64,000 nt of DNA from DATJPR01 sp963811705. Lineage in GTDB: Bacteria; Bacteroidota; Ignavibacteria; UBA10030; UBA6906. Both the position numbers and the translations under genes were made by a program. Numbering within the stretch: the first letter of the stretch is position 1; each line of letters opens with the position of its first letter. Positions 1 to 8,785 of this stretch are shown piece after piece. The notes beneath the pieces were generated by a model. It was given only the letters and a program-made list of their open reading frames with translations, was not told the DNA's origin and did no database searches. The stretch spans positions 62,001 through 126,000 of the forward strand of contig CAWESL010000013.1 in the NCBI GenBank assembly GCA_963811705.1, in the 5' to 3' direction.

Positions 1-16
1 TACTCCCTGTCGTTCC

Positions 17-3000
17 TCAGAAAGAGTAGCGGACGCCCAGCTGCGCCTGCCACCGCGAATTCAGATCGTTGTACTGCCACGCTGCTCCGATGACGGGGGG
101 CGTGAAGCTGTAGGTCTTGGTCGTGGTGTTGTACGAGATCAGACTGTAGTTCTGATTCGGGACGTACCGTTCGCGACCCCATTTGCTGTTCAGCAGATTA
201 TTGAAGTTCAGGACGTCGACGGTGATCTCGAACCGATGCGTATCGAAGATCGGGAGAACCTGGCCCACGTGCAGGTCGAGGTGGCCGATCCACGGATTCC
301 GCGCGCCGTTCCGGTCCATGATCTGTCCGCGATGCGCCTTCAGGTAATCATCGTTGTTGATGTACGCATCGAGTGACGCATACTGAGCGGCGCTCATCCC
401 GGGGACATCGGCAATGCTGCGGGGGACGTAAATGAGATCGTTCGTGAGTTCGCCGTCGCCATTCCGGTCGCCGTTGTAGGTGTACGAATAGGGCTCTCCG
501 GAATACCCGCCATACGCAAAGGTGATCGTTGTCGGGGCATCCAGATCATTGATCGTGAACCAGGAGTGCTGATAGGAGACGGCGACATTCACGCGATGCG
601 GACGATCCCAGTTGGAATACGCCAGAGGGGCGTTGTTCGGATCGCCCGGCACAGGATTGAAGCGCCACTGCGAATACGCCTGGCTTGAGACGGTGCTGTT
701 CCGGTCTTTCGAGCGGCCATAGGTATAGCCGATCGTTCCGAAAATTCCGTCGCTGAGCGGCCGCTGGATCTGGACGGTGAAGTTCCACTGATACCCGTCG
801 CTGTTGTTCTCCATGAGGAGAACATTTGTGAACGCATTGTTGATTTTGCGGTTGCCATAACGGAACATCGGCCGGCCGTCAATGTACGAGGTGGAATCCG
901 CCGAACGCAAATTGATGTCGGCGTAGTTGACATCATTGAGTGACTGGCTGTACATGAACTCCACCGTCCCCACGAGGTCATACGGAAGTTGACGGTCCAC
1001 GGCGACGTTGTAACGGAGCACCTGCGGCATTTTGAAGTTCGGGTCTGTCACGTCGATCTCCGACGTCGTGACCGGGGCGAATCCCGTCCGCGGCTGAGCG
1101 TACGGATCGCCGGTGAACTTCCCGGCAAGAAGTGCCGGGGTCGACACATCGAGACGTGCAAGTTCGATTCCCGTGTTCCCGTATTGGTTGGAAACCCACA
1201 CATACGGGACGCGGCCGGTGAACACGCCGACGCCGCCGCGGACCTGCGTGGTCTTGTCACCCAGCACATCCCAGTTGAATCCCAGCCGGGGCGACCAGAG
1301 TACTTTTCCGCTCGGGACTCTGTCCGTGCTGATGCCGAGGCTGGAAAACGTGGAATCGACCGACTTGTTGTAGGACGGTTTGTCGGGCAATGTGGGGATA
1401 TCGAACCGGATACCCGCGGTCACTTTCACGTTGGGAAGGACCTGCGATTCGACCTGTGCGTACAGGCCATACTGGAGAGCGCTGAACTTCGCGGCCCAAT
1501 TCGGATCGGCGACGGTCGAGTAGCTCAGCTGATAGCGCGACGGCTGGTTTAGATCAAACGCCGTGACCGTGGGGAACTCCCAGAAGCCGTACTGGTTCCG
1601 GATGAACAGGTTCGTGAACTTGAAAAACTCGTTGTGCGTTCCGAACGTGAAGACATTGGAACCTGCCAGCCAGGTGAAGTTGTCCGTCACTTCAAAAATG
1701 TCCTGGTCCAATTTGTTTGCGACGGAGAATTGTTCCGTGCCTGCATCCAGCGTCAGGGCGGTTCCCCGGTAATCGATCTGCACCATCGGGAACGCCGCGC
1801 CCGGCGTATTGCGTTTGTCACGAATGCTCGTGTAGCCAAGGATCAATTCGTTGGAGAATTGCGACCCGAGCGTGCTCGACAACTGCAGCACGGTTTGATT
1901 CGTCGTACTGTTGAACGTATAGGTCGCGTTGCCGTAGTAGAACTTGGCCGTCGTCCGCTGAAGGATGTCGTCCGAGGCGTCGACATAATTGTGTCGCAGC
2001 GTAAGGCGGTTTTGTTCATTGATATTCCAGTCGATGCGGGCAAAGAGCTTTGTGCTCGGACGGGAGGCCGTCAGCGCGTCGTACGAACCTGCGTCATACC
2101 CGTAACGGGACCGGAGGATACTGGCAAACTTCGCCGCGGAGTCGACCGGAATCGGGACGACGTTTGCTCCCGATACGCCCGGAGCGGAGAGGACAACATC
2201 CGACGGGGCCTGACGGCGCGTGATCTCGCCGTTGGCGAAGAAGAACAGCTTGTTCTGCAGAATCGGCCCTCCGAGCCGGAAGCCCGACTGCAATTCACTG
2301 AAATTGGCGACCTTCTGTGGCGGAGTGGTCGGGCCAAGGCCCACCTGATTCTGGTTTCTTCCGTAGAAGTACGCGGACCCCGTGTAGGTGTTGGTCCCGC
2401 TTCGCGTGATGGCGTTTACGCCGCCGCCGGTGAAGCCGTTCTGGCGGACGTCATACGGCGCGATGACGATCTGGAATTCCTGCAGTGCATCGAGGCTGAT
2501 CGGGTTCGTGTTGGCCTGTCCCCCCGGGGTCCCTGTCGATCCCAGGCCGAACAGATCGTTGTCGTTTGCGCCGTCAATCTGAATGTTGTTGTACCGGTTG
2601 TTGCGTCCCGCCGCATTGCTGCCGATGAAGAAGGGGGACAAACGCTCAAAATCCTGGAAGCTCCGGGACACGGTGGGCAGGCGCTCGATTGCCTCCTTCG
2701 AGACGTTCGTCGCAGCACCCGTCCGCGACGAACTGATGATCGGAGAGCGTTCGGCCACCACGTTCACTTCGCCGAGCTGCACCGCTTCCGAGACCAGTTT
2801 GAAATCGATGGCAAGGTTCTGACCAAGTTGCAGCTGAATGTTCTCCTGCTTTTGCGATCGGTAGCCGACCATCGTCGCGGTCACGGTATACGGTCCGCCT
2901 GCGCGGAGGCCAAGAAGATTGAAATATCCGTCCGACCGTGTGCTGATCCCGTACACCGTTCCGCTCGGAACATGCACGGCTACGACGTTCGCGGAAGGCA

Positions 3001-3130
3001 GAGGTTCGCCGTTTTGATCGGTGACAATGCCGTTGATCGCCGACGTCGTCACACCCTGGCCGAAGACGACCGGGGAGAACGCCATGGTCAGCGCCACAAG
3101 CAGACATACTGCGCCAAGAGCATTTCGCAT
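17..3130 (-). CDS. Oar-like TonB-dependent outer-membrane receptor
   Basis: The 1037-residue protein has a signal peptide (about residues 1-25, ending VVFGQG). A carboxypeptidase-regulatory-like beta-sandwich follows (about 28-115, INGIVTDQNGEPLPSANV), then a plug-like region (about 120-260, with the N-G-A-N-D-N-D segment) and a long barrel ending in aromatic F (RYSF). This is the layout of Oar-type TonB-dependent receptors, which import or translocate large substrates across the outer membrane. The substrate cannot be read from sequence. It is transcribed alone, with a 400-base divergent intergenic region upstream. Barrel and plug are inferred from family resemblance; the signal peptide and N-terminal domain are seen directly. 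Confidence 0.9.
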   Translation of the reverse strand: MRNALGAVCLLVALTMAFSPVVFGQGVTTSAINGIVTDQNGEPLPSANVVAVHVPSGTVYGISTRSDGYFNLLGLRAGGPYTVTATMVGYRSQKQENIQLQLGQNLAIDFKLVSEAVQLGEVNVVAERSPIISSSRTGAATNVSKEAIERLPTVSRSFQDFERLSPFFIGSNAAGRNNRYNNIQIDGANDNDLFGLGSTGTPGGQANTNPISLDALQEFQIVIAPYDVRQNGFTGGGVNAITRSGTNTYTGSAYFYGRNQNQVGLGPTTPPQKVANFSELQSGFRLGGPILQNKLFFFANGEITRRQAPSDVVLSAPGVSGANVVPIPVDSAAKFASILRSRYGYDAGSYDALTASRPSTKLFARIDWNINEQNRLTLRHNYVDASDDILQRTTAKFYYGNATYTFNSTTNQTVLQLSSTLGSQFSNELILGYTSIRDKRNTPGAAFPMVQIDYRGTALTLDAGTEQFSVANKLDQDIFEVTDNFTWLAGSNVFTFGTHNEFFKFTNLFIRNQYGFWEFPTVTAFDLNQPSRYQLSYSTVADPNWAAKFSALQYGLYAQVESQVLPNVKVTAGIRFDIPTLPDKPSYNKSVDSTFSSLGISTDRVPSGKVLWSPRLGFNWDVLGDKTTQVRGGVGVFTGRVPYVWVSNQYGNTGIELARLDVSTPALLAGKFTGDPYAQPRTGFAPVTTSEIDVTDPNFKMPQVLRYNVAVDRQLPYDLVGTVEFMYSQSLNDVNYADINLRSADSTSYIDGRPMFRYGNRKINNAFTNVLLMENNSDGYQWNFTVQIQRPLSDGIFGTIGYTYGRSKDRNSTVSSQAYSQWRFNPVPGDPNNAPLAYSNWDRPHRVNVAVSYQHSWFTINDLDAPTTITFAYGGYSGEPYSYTYNGDRNGDGELTNDLIYVPRSIADVPGMSAAQYASLDAYINNDDYLKAHRGQIMDRNGARNPWIGHLDLHVGQVLPIFDTHRFEITVDVLNFNNLLNSKWGRERYVPNQNYSLISYNTTTKTYSFTPPVIGAAWQYNDLNSRWQAQLGVRYSF

Positions 3131-3168
3131 TATGCGCCTCTGAGAGAGTGTGTGGTTGATGTGTCTAA

Positions 3169-3231
3169 TCAGTACTGGAAGAAGAACTCAGTTACGGGAT
3201 TCAACGGCGGATAGCCGTTACGAGGACTCAT
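3169..3231 (-). CDS. Possible 20-residue leader peptide upstream of the receptor
   Basis: An ATG at 3231 opens a 20-codon frame ending TGA at 3169, encoding MSPRNGYPPLNP followed by VTEFFFQY. It lies in the leader of the Oar-like receptor, about 40 bases before its start, just after the GC-rich hairpin at 3245-3260. There is no clear ribosome binding site, and the frame stays open upstream without another good ATG. It could be a leader peptide, the remnant of a lost gene's 3' end, or chance. No family is recognised. Confidence 0.25.
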   Translation of the reverse strand: MSPRNGYPPLNPVTEFFFQY

Positions 3232-3521
3232 GAGATGCACGACATCGCCCGGGCGGGCGATTTTGATGCGCCAACATACACAATCATTTTTCCAAACACA
3301 AGGAAAACAGTGTTACCGAATCATTGCGATTGAAAAAACGTCACGCATCCGTGACGTTCGCGTGGAACTTTCATGGATGCCTCGGTAACCAATGTGGATA
3401 TGTTGATAAGATTTCGAATCCGTTTCCTGCGAAAACCCCTTTCTCTAATCAAAAAGATTCAGTAGATTCCGTCACCCATTCCCCCTCCACCCCGGAGGGC
3501 TTCGTCAGTCTATCCTCATCT

Positions 3522-3528
3522 GAGGTGG
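3522..3528 (+). promoter_or_regulatory. Ribosome binding site fixing the aminotransferase start
   Basis: GAGGTGG lies just upstream of the ATG at 3531. The open frame extends about 70 codons further upstream, but that extension (RLKKRHASVTFAWNF...) is not family-like, whereas MHKKLFIPGPTEV is the usual class V start. Confidence 0.7.
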
Positions 3529-3530
3529 TC

Positions 3531-4610
3531 ATGCATAAGAAGCTTTTCATCCCTGGACCCACGGAAGTCGCACCGGAAGTTTTGGCGAAACTCGCCACTC
3601 CGATGATCGGCCATCGTTCGAAGGACGCATCAAAGCTCCAACGTGAAATCAGCGAAAAAATGCAGAAGGTGATGTTCACCAAAAACCCCATCATCCTGTC
3701 CACTTCCTCCGGGTCAGGCCTCATGGAAGGTTCGATCCGCTCGCTCACGGCGAAACGCGCGATCGTGTTTTCGGTGGGAGCTTTCGGAAATCGATGGTTC
3801 AAAATGGCCGAATCAAACGGGGTCGGCGCAGATAAGTGCGAAAGTGAATGGGGGCACCCGACAACTCCGGAAATGGTTGACAAATATCTCTCAACCGGCA
3901 AGTACGACGTCATGACCGTCACTCATAATGAGACGAGCACGGGAATCATGAACCCGGTCGAGGAAATCGCCGAAGTCAAAAAGAAATACCCCGACGTTCT
4001 CTGGCTTCTCGACACCGTAAGTTCAATGGGCGGGACAAAAATCGACGTCGATGCGCTTGGCGTGGACGTTTGCATCACTTCAACCCAAAAGGCCCTTGCG
4101 CTCCCTCCAGGCATGGCGATTGCCTCTGTAACCAAAAAGGCGCTCGAGCACGGGAAACTGGTCAAAAACCGCGGCTGGTACCTCGACATCCTTGAAATCT
4201 ATAAGTATGTCGAGACGAAGGATTATCAGTATTCGGCAACACCCTCGCTTCCTCACATGTTCGCCATGAACTTCCAGCTTGACCGGATCCTGGCTGAAGG
4301 CTTGGAAAACCGTTTCAAGCGGCACTTGGAAATGGCGGAGTACACACGGGCATGGGCGAAGGAGCGCTTTGCCCTCTATCCTGAGGAACGCTACGCTTCG
4401 GTGACTCTGACGACAATCACGAATACGAAGGGGTTGCCCGTCAAGAATCTCAATGAAGAACTCGGCAAACGAGGAATGCAGATTTCCAACGGTTATGGTG
4501 ATCTCAAGGAGAAGACGTTCCGCATCGCGCACATGGGTGAGCTCACCTTGGCCGACGTGAAAGAAGTGACATCAGCAATCGACGCGATTCTTCCGACACT
4601 CACAAAATAA
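3531..4610 (+). CDS. Class V aminotransferase (alanine/serine-glyoxylate type)
   Basis: This 359-residue PLP enzyme of the alanine-glyoxylate / serine-pyruvate aminotransferase group has the family opening PGPTEVAPEVL, the cofactor-binding GSGLMEG segment (about 61-67), an Asp in LLDTVSSMGG (about 161) and the Schiff-base lysine in TSTQKAL (Lys187). Members transfer amino groups among alanine, serine, glyoxylate and pyruvate or hydroxypyruvate in the cytoplasm. The exact substrate is not readable. The DUF1015 gene 116 bases downstream on the same strand is a common partner of serine-pathway genes, which favours serine or hydroxypyruvate chemistry (inference). The start is set by the GAGGTGG site. 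Confidence 0.9.
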   Translation: MHKKLFIPGPTEVAPEVLAKLATPMIGHRSKDASKLQREISEKMQKVMFTKNPIILSTSSGSGLMEGSIRSLTAKRAIVFSVGAFGNRWFKMAESNGVGADKCESEWGHPTTPEMVDKYLSTGKYDVMTVTHNETSTGIMNPVEEIAEVKKKYPDVLWLLDTVSSMGGTKIDVDALGVDVCITSTQKALALPPGMAIASVTKKALEHGKLVKNRGWYLDILEIYKYVETKDYQYSATPSLPHMFAMNFQLDRILAEGLENRFKRHLEMAEYTRAWAKERFALYPEERYASVTLTTITNTKGLPVKNLNEELGKRGMQISNGYGDLKEKTFRIAHMGELTLADVKEVTSAIDAILPTLTK

Positions 4611-4726
4611 GAGAAAGAACACGGGGGGGAAATTCGATGCGGCGAACTCGGAGGCAGTAGCGAGGGGATCGATGGGAAGCCGGCCATTCGGCGCTGTCGT
4701 GTCATGCTCCCTGGTGAACATACTCC

Positions 4727-5971
4727 ATGGCTATCATACGACCTTTCCGGGGCTACCGGCCGACGCCCGATCTTGCAGCGCGCGTTGCGGCTCGTCCCTA
4801 CGATGTTCTGAACTCCGAAGAAGCCCGGCTGGAAGCTGAAGGGAATGCGTACTCATTTTTGCACGTGGGAAAGCCGGAAATCGACCTCCCCCCTGCGACG
4901 AATCTCTACGATGATCGTGTCTATCAGAAAGGGAAGGAGAATCTCGACCGCTTCATCCGCGATGGAATTCTGAAGCGTGATCCCGTTCCATCGCTCTATT
5001 TATATGCACAGACGATGGATGGACACACACAATACGGCCTTGTGGGGTGCGTTTCGGTCGAGGAATATATCAATGATACGATCAAGAAGCATGAGTTGAC
5101 CCGGAAGGATAAGGAAGACGACCGGACAAAACACGTCAAAGTGACAAACGCCCATTCCGGGCCCATTTTTCTGACCTATCGCGCTGACGAGGAGCTCGAC
5201 AGCATTGCCTCCGAAGTGCGCGCCAGCAGACCAGAGCTGGATTTTCTTGCCTCTGACCTCATCCGCCATCAACTCTGGGTGATCAGCAATCCCGATTTCA
5301 TCGCCCGAATTACGGAGGCATTTCGCGGAATTCCCCATCTCTATGTCGCTGACGGCCACCATCGCTCCGCAGCGGCCGCCCGGGTAGGAAAAGAGTTGGC
5401 GCAGGCTAACCCGCACCACACCGGAACAGAGGAGTATAATTTCTTCCTGGCCGTCCTGTTTCCCCACAATCAACTCCGGATTTTGGACTACAATCGGATC
5501 GTCAAGGACCTGAACGGCATGTCGGTTGATCAGTTGATCACGAAATTGAAGGACGGTTTTTCGGTGCAACAGTCGGATTCCGCCGTACGGCCATCGCAAA
5601 AAGGGGATATCGGAATGTATCTGAAGGGCCAGTGGTATCTCCTCCGCGCGAAGTCCGCATTGCTCGCATCGGGAGACCCCGTGGCACAGCTGGATGTTTC
5701 TGTCCTCCAGAACTCCGTGCTCGCGCCGGTGCTGGGGATCGACGACCCCCGGACGAGCAAGCGAATCGACTTTGTCGGGGGGATACGCGGTCTCGAAGAA
5801 CTGGAGCAAAGGGTGAACTCAGGGCAGATGGCTGTGGCGTTCTCGCTCCACCCGACATCCGTTGAAGAACTCCTTGCCATTGCCGACGCGGGCAAAATCA
5901 TGCCGCCGAAATCGACGTGGTTCGAGCCGAAGCTGCGCGACGGAGTGGTGGTGCACATGGTGACGGAGTAG
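4727..5971 (+). CDS. DUF1015 family protein
   Basis: This 414-residue cytoplasmic protein starts MAIIRPFRGYRPTPDLA, the usual opening of DUF1015 proteins, and carries the diagnostic glycine-histidine motif VADGHHRSAAAARV (about residues 207-220). No signal peptide or membrane segment is seen and the length is normal. The family has been linked by fold to ParB-like/SerK nucleotide-dependent kinases and is often found next to serA or serC-type genes. Here it follows a class V aminotransferase. A role in serine phosphorylation or serine metabolism is an inference from family and context. Confidence 0.8.
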   Translation: MAIIRPFRGYRPTPDLAARVAARPYDVLNSEEARLEAEGNAYSFLHVGKPEIDLPPATNLYDDRVYQKGKENLDRFIRDGILKRDPVPSLYLYAQTMDGHTQYGLVGCVSVEEYINDTIKKHELTRKDKEDDRTKHVKVTNAHSGPIFLTYRADEELDSIASEVRASRPELDFLASDLIRHQLWVISNPDFIARITEAFRGIPHLYVADGHHRSAAAARVGKELAQANPHHTGTEEYNFFLAVLFPHNQLRILDYNRIVKDLNGMSVDQLITKLKDGFSVQQSDSAVRPSQKGDIGMYLKGQWYLLRAKSALLASGDPVAQLDVSVLQNSVLAPVLGIDDPRTSKRIDFVGGIRGLEELEQRVNSGQMAVAFSLHPTSVEELLAIADAGKIMPPKSTWFEPKLRDGVVVHMVTE

Positions 5972-6030
5972 CAGGCGTAGATCTGAGGAATGCACCGAAG
6001 AGGACGTAGGACGTGCGACGCAGGAAGAAA
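5968..6030. repeat. Degenerate 7-base periodic repeat
   Basis: Starting at the DUF1015 stop codon, the sequence falls into 7-base words in one register. The clearest run is GACGTAG at 6003, GACGTGC at 6010, GACGCAG at 6017 and GAAGAAA at 6024. It belongs to the same class of heptad-phased intergenic sequence seen at 45453, 26992, 12425 and 63585. Confidence 0.55.
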
Positions 6031-6117
6031 ACGGGATCCACCGTCGCGCGTCCTCCTCATGTATACCCCAATCCTCACGCCCCCGATGGGAAGATCGGGA
6101 GACTTGGAGATCAACCG

Positions 6118-7282
6118 TCAACGTATCAACATCATTTTCCGAATAGCAACATACGACCCTGCGGTGAGCTTACACAGGTACATGCCACTTGCAAGGTTCG
6201 TCCCGTCAAACGTAAACGAGTAACTCCCTGCCGGATAGCTGCCGCTTGCCAAAACCGCCACTTCTCTACCCAATACGTCGTAGACCGCAAGGCGCACAAA
6301 ACTGTCCACTGTCCACTGCCCGTCTAGAACATTGTTCGAGACGAGGTCTCGTCCCGCCATCGGCGGGACGGATCCACTGATCACTGTTTTCGGATTGAAC
6401 GGGTTCGGACGGCACGGGAAAAGGGTGGTGTATGGAAATTTCCGTTATCGAAAAGCGTGAAGTCCCCGTTCGCGATGCGCCGCAACGCATGTTGGTGCGA
6501 GAATCCGATGGAGTCGTTCACAAAGGTGAATTGATTGTGCTTGCCTCCCATTCTCCACAGGATGTCCCCCGACACGTGATCGATTTTTGTGATCTCGTCC
6601 ATGTGGCGACATGAAAGAAGCAGGTTGCGGTCGGCATCGATCTCAATCGCGTTGGCGTGGACGTAGTCGATGGTCGCTGCCGTCAGGTCCTCGTGGGTCG
6701 CATCGGTGATTGCATAATGGTCCCACGTGCGCCACTGGAAGACGACGTTATGGCCCGCGTCGAGTTCCTGGATGACTTCGCCGTACACCTTTGCCGCAGG
6801 ATTTCCCCGCGAACGATTTTGCTCATGTCGACGTACTCCGGATCGTCTCCGATCAGGAGGGCGTGGCCGTTCGGCTGAATCTTGAAATCCGTACAGGTGT
6901 TCGTCATCGCCCGATAGAACAGTGGCGCCCCATCGTCCTGCAGGATCATCAAGTACGGCGTCGTCCAGAAGGTGAACGCAAAGCTATCGAGGAAAAGGAC
7001 TCCGGAAGACGTGTCACCGTCGTCGGCGATCTGTGGGATCGGGAAGTCCGATGGCAGGGAATCGGCAAGAGCCGTGGCAGTCTTCAAGAACGGACCAGGA
7101 GAGGAAGGCGGACGAGAGCCACTCTCGGACAGGATTTCATTCGCAAAGGGTGAAGGCGCGGTCACTTTCCCCAGCGAAGTGTGGAATGAAAAAGAGAATT
7201 TTGTCGACGGATTGGCAATGCCTGGGAGAAGAAGAAGCGAAGAAAGAACTCTGGCAACCCGAATAGAAGTCAGGAAACTCAT
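6118..7282 (-). pseudogene. Decayed arylsulfotransferase with type IX sorting tail
   Basis: Three reading frames together make an arylsulfotransferase (ASST) relative. N-terminal part (7282 to about 6808): signal-like LSSLLLLPGIANPS and GAPLFYRAMTNTCTDFKI. Central part (about 6805-6400): VIQELDAGHNVVFQWRTWDH, then HANAIEIDADRNLL, HMDEITKID and WRMGGKHNQF, ending DNGNFHTPPFSRAV. C-terminal part (about 6412-6118): RPNPFNPKTV followed by a type IX sorting domain. The first shift fits one missing G in the C4/G4 run at 6805-6808. At the second junction the usual 100-plus residues after PPFSRAVEY are absent, so this is a deletion. CTDFKIQPNG running straight into HALLIG also suggests an in-frame loss between two PNG motifs. 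It would have been a secreted sulfotransferase. Confidence 0.75.
6301..6386. repeat. Heptad-plus-hairpin module inside a sorting-domain frame
   Basis: ACTGTCC at 6301 and 6308 and ACTGCCC at 6315 form a 7-base tandem. Next come a small inverted repeat (GAGAC, GAG, GTCTC; 6338-6350), a strong hairpin CGTCCCGCC/GGCGGGACG (6350-6370) and GATCCACTGATCACTG. All of it is read in frame in the type IX sorting domain and adds roughly 15 residues (part of GSVPPMAGRDLV and DGQWTVDS) between the usual NPFNPKTVI and FVRLAVYD blocks. Confidence 0.55.
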
Positions 7283-7450
7283 TGAAGAGCATGCCTCCCT
7301 TCCACAGCGAATGTGGATCCTGGGGGATGCCCGAATTTCGGCAGGTAGGAGGCCGGTCAACCCTTAGGACGAAAGAGCGCGTCCGTTCCCCGAACACGAC
7401 ATCTACAACTCTGACACAACAGTGGAAGGAAGGTTTAAGGGACGATCTTT

Positions 7451-7852
7451 CTAGCGGTATCGCGATCGCGGATCGTCGGGATGATACAACCGCATCTTTT
7501 GCCCGACGGGGAGAGTGTCTCTGCCAGGCGGCCGGGCCGGATTTATCATCCCGACATCCAATGTGATTGCGGTGCGGGCTTGAACGTCAAGATGCCGCAG
7601 AATCCACGGGTCAAAACATCGATACTTCACCCGGAAGAGGTACTCTCCCGGAGGAATCCTCTCAATGACGAACTTTCCCTCATCGTCACTGAGAGCGCCG
7701 TATTGATCATCTCCCAGGAGTGCGAGGGCGCCACGTAGCGGTTTGCCGTTGATGGCATCATAAATGCATCCCTGGACCGAGCCAAGGTCCGGCCGCGATT
7801 CGAAGGGCTCGAGAAACATAAACAAACCGAGCAGGAAGATGATGCGATCCAT
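7451..7852 (-). CDS. Small secreted carboxypeptidase-regulatory-domain protein
   Basis: A 133-residue protein begins with a hydrophobic segment (MDRIIFLLGLFMFL) that is probably a signal sequence. A single carboxypeptidase-regulatory-like beta-sandwich follows (about 24-100: GSVQGCIYDAINGKPLRGALALLGD, then DDEGKFVIERIPPGEYLFRVKY). This domain usually caps TonB-dependent receptors; here it stands alone. It lies 12 bases after the TonB gene on the same strand and is probably co-transcribed with it. A periplasmic accessory to the TonB system is plausible but unproven. Confidence 0.75.
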   Translation of the reverse strand: MDRIIFLLGLFMFLEPFESRPDLGSVQGCIYDAINGKPLRGALALLGDDQYGALSDDEGKFVIERIPPGEYLFRVKYRCFDPWILRHLDVQARTAITLDVGMINPARPPGRDTLPVGQKMRLYHPDDPRSRYR

Positions 7853-7864
7853 CGCAGCCGCGCC

Positions 7865-8575
7865 TCAGCGCAATTTAAACACAAACGGTATATGCACCCA
7901 GATGGTGACCGGACCGCCGGCATTGTAGGCCGGCGTGAAAACGAACTTCATCGCGGCGTCGCAGGCCGCATCGTTGAAGATGTCGAAGGTCGACTGTTCG
8001 ACGACGACCTTCTTGACTTTTCCGTCCTTTCCGACCAGCATCCGCACGAGCACCTTCCCCTCCAATCCCGCCAATCGCGCCTGTTCCGGATAGGCCGGCC
8101 TGGCAGACGAAACAAGGTCGGGATACTTTTCGACTGCTTTGAAGATTGGTGTGTTTGCTTCCTCGTCTTCGATCACGGGCGGTATTGCCGCCACGCCTCC
8201 GGGCAGGTCGACATTCCCGGGGGACACCTGTGCGATCCGATCCTTCTGCGAGGCAAAGGTCTGATCCTTCGGAACGAGTGCCTCGTTGACGGGGACCGGC
8301 GTTCCATCCTTCGGGCGAGGGATGACACTCTCTTTTGGCGCCGCGGGGGGTTCCACGACACCGTTGATCATCTGTCGGGTGGGAGTGTTGAATTCAATGG
8401 TGCGGTGGTCGACATCGGTAGGAATTTGTATGTCATCCGTGCGTATCCATCGCAGCTGGAAGGCGGCGACGAGACTCACGTGGAGGAATGCAGAGAGGAT
8501 GAATCCGAACATCCAGTAGCGTTGCGCTACTTGCTTCAGTTCAGTTGCACCGTACGGGATCGCTGCGCTTAGCAT
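7865..8575 (-). CDS. TonB family energy transducer
   Basis: The 236-residue protein has one N-terminal membrane anchor (about 20-41, YWMFGFILSAFLHVSLVAAF), a proline-containing periplasmic linker (VEPPAAPKESVIPRPKDG) and a C-terminal TonB domain (about 155-236: YPEQARLAGLEGKVLVRMLVGKDG, ending VTIWVHIPFVFKLR). TonB passes inner-membrane proton-motive energy from ExbBD to outer-membrane receptors. The two TonB-dependent receptors in this window are natural clients, but no exbBD is present. It leads a two-gene unit with the carboxypeptidase-regulatory protein. Confidence 0.9.
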   Translation of the reverse strand: MLSAAIPYGATELKQVAQRYWMFGFILSAFLHVSLVAAFQLRWIRTDDIQIPTDVDHRTIEFNTPTRQMINGVVEPPAAPKESVIPRPKDGTPVPVNEALVPKDQTFASQKDRIAQVSPGNVDLPGGVAAIPPVIEDEEANTPIFKAVEKYPDLVSSARPAYPEQARLAGLEGKVLVRMLVGKDGKVKKVVVEQSTFDIFNDAACDAAMKFVFTPAYNAGGPVTIWVHIPFVFKLR

Positions 8576-8785
8576 GGCTGCCTCCGTGTTGATGTGGAAC
8601 CGTCGCTACCACGGGGAGTACAATCGCCATGCCAGTCGCGAATGCGGAATTTGGAGGGAGAATCACCGGGGGGAAAGAGCCGGTCGTGCTGTTTGCAATG
8701 AAGGGAACAGACCGAACCTCTCGTATCACATGAAGATCGTATTACGAAACGACTTCAGCGGGATTGCATTTTGCACTGCCTGCGG

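Larger units (their letters stand above)
3131..3530. promoter_or_regulatory. Divergent intergenic region with two hairpins
   Basis: This 400-base region separates the Oar-like receptor (leftward) from the aminotransferase (rightward). It holds two perfect inverted repeats. The first, at 3245-3260, has TCGCCC and GGGCGA arms. The second, at 3337-3358, is AACGTCACG, loop CATC, CGTGACGTT. Read leftward, the second is followed by six T and resembles a terminator or attenuator in the receptor leader. No convincing -35/-10 pair was found for either gene. Confidence 0.5.

Noticed and set aside
1634..3214. Long plus-strand open frame opposite the Oar-like receptor
   Set aside because: It is antisense to a complete, family-typical protein, is Arg/Val-rich as expected of a high-GC shadow frame, and has no recognisable domain.
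3337..3358. AACGTCACG hairpin as a riboswitch
   Set aside because: Only one stem is visible and no known riboswitch core could be matched; kept as an undefined hairpin.
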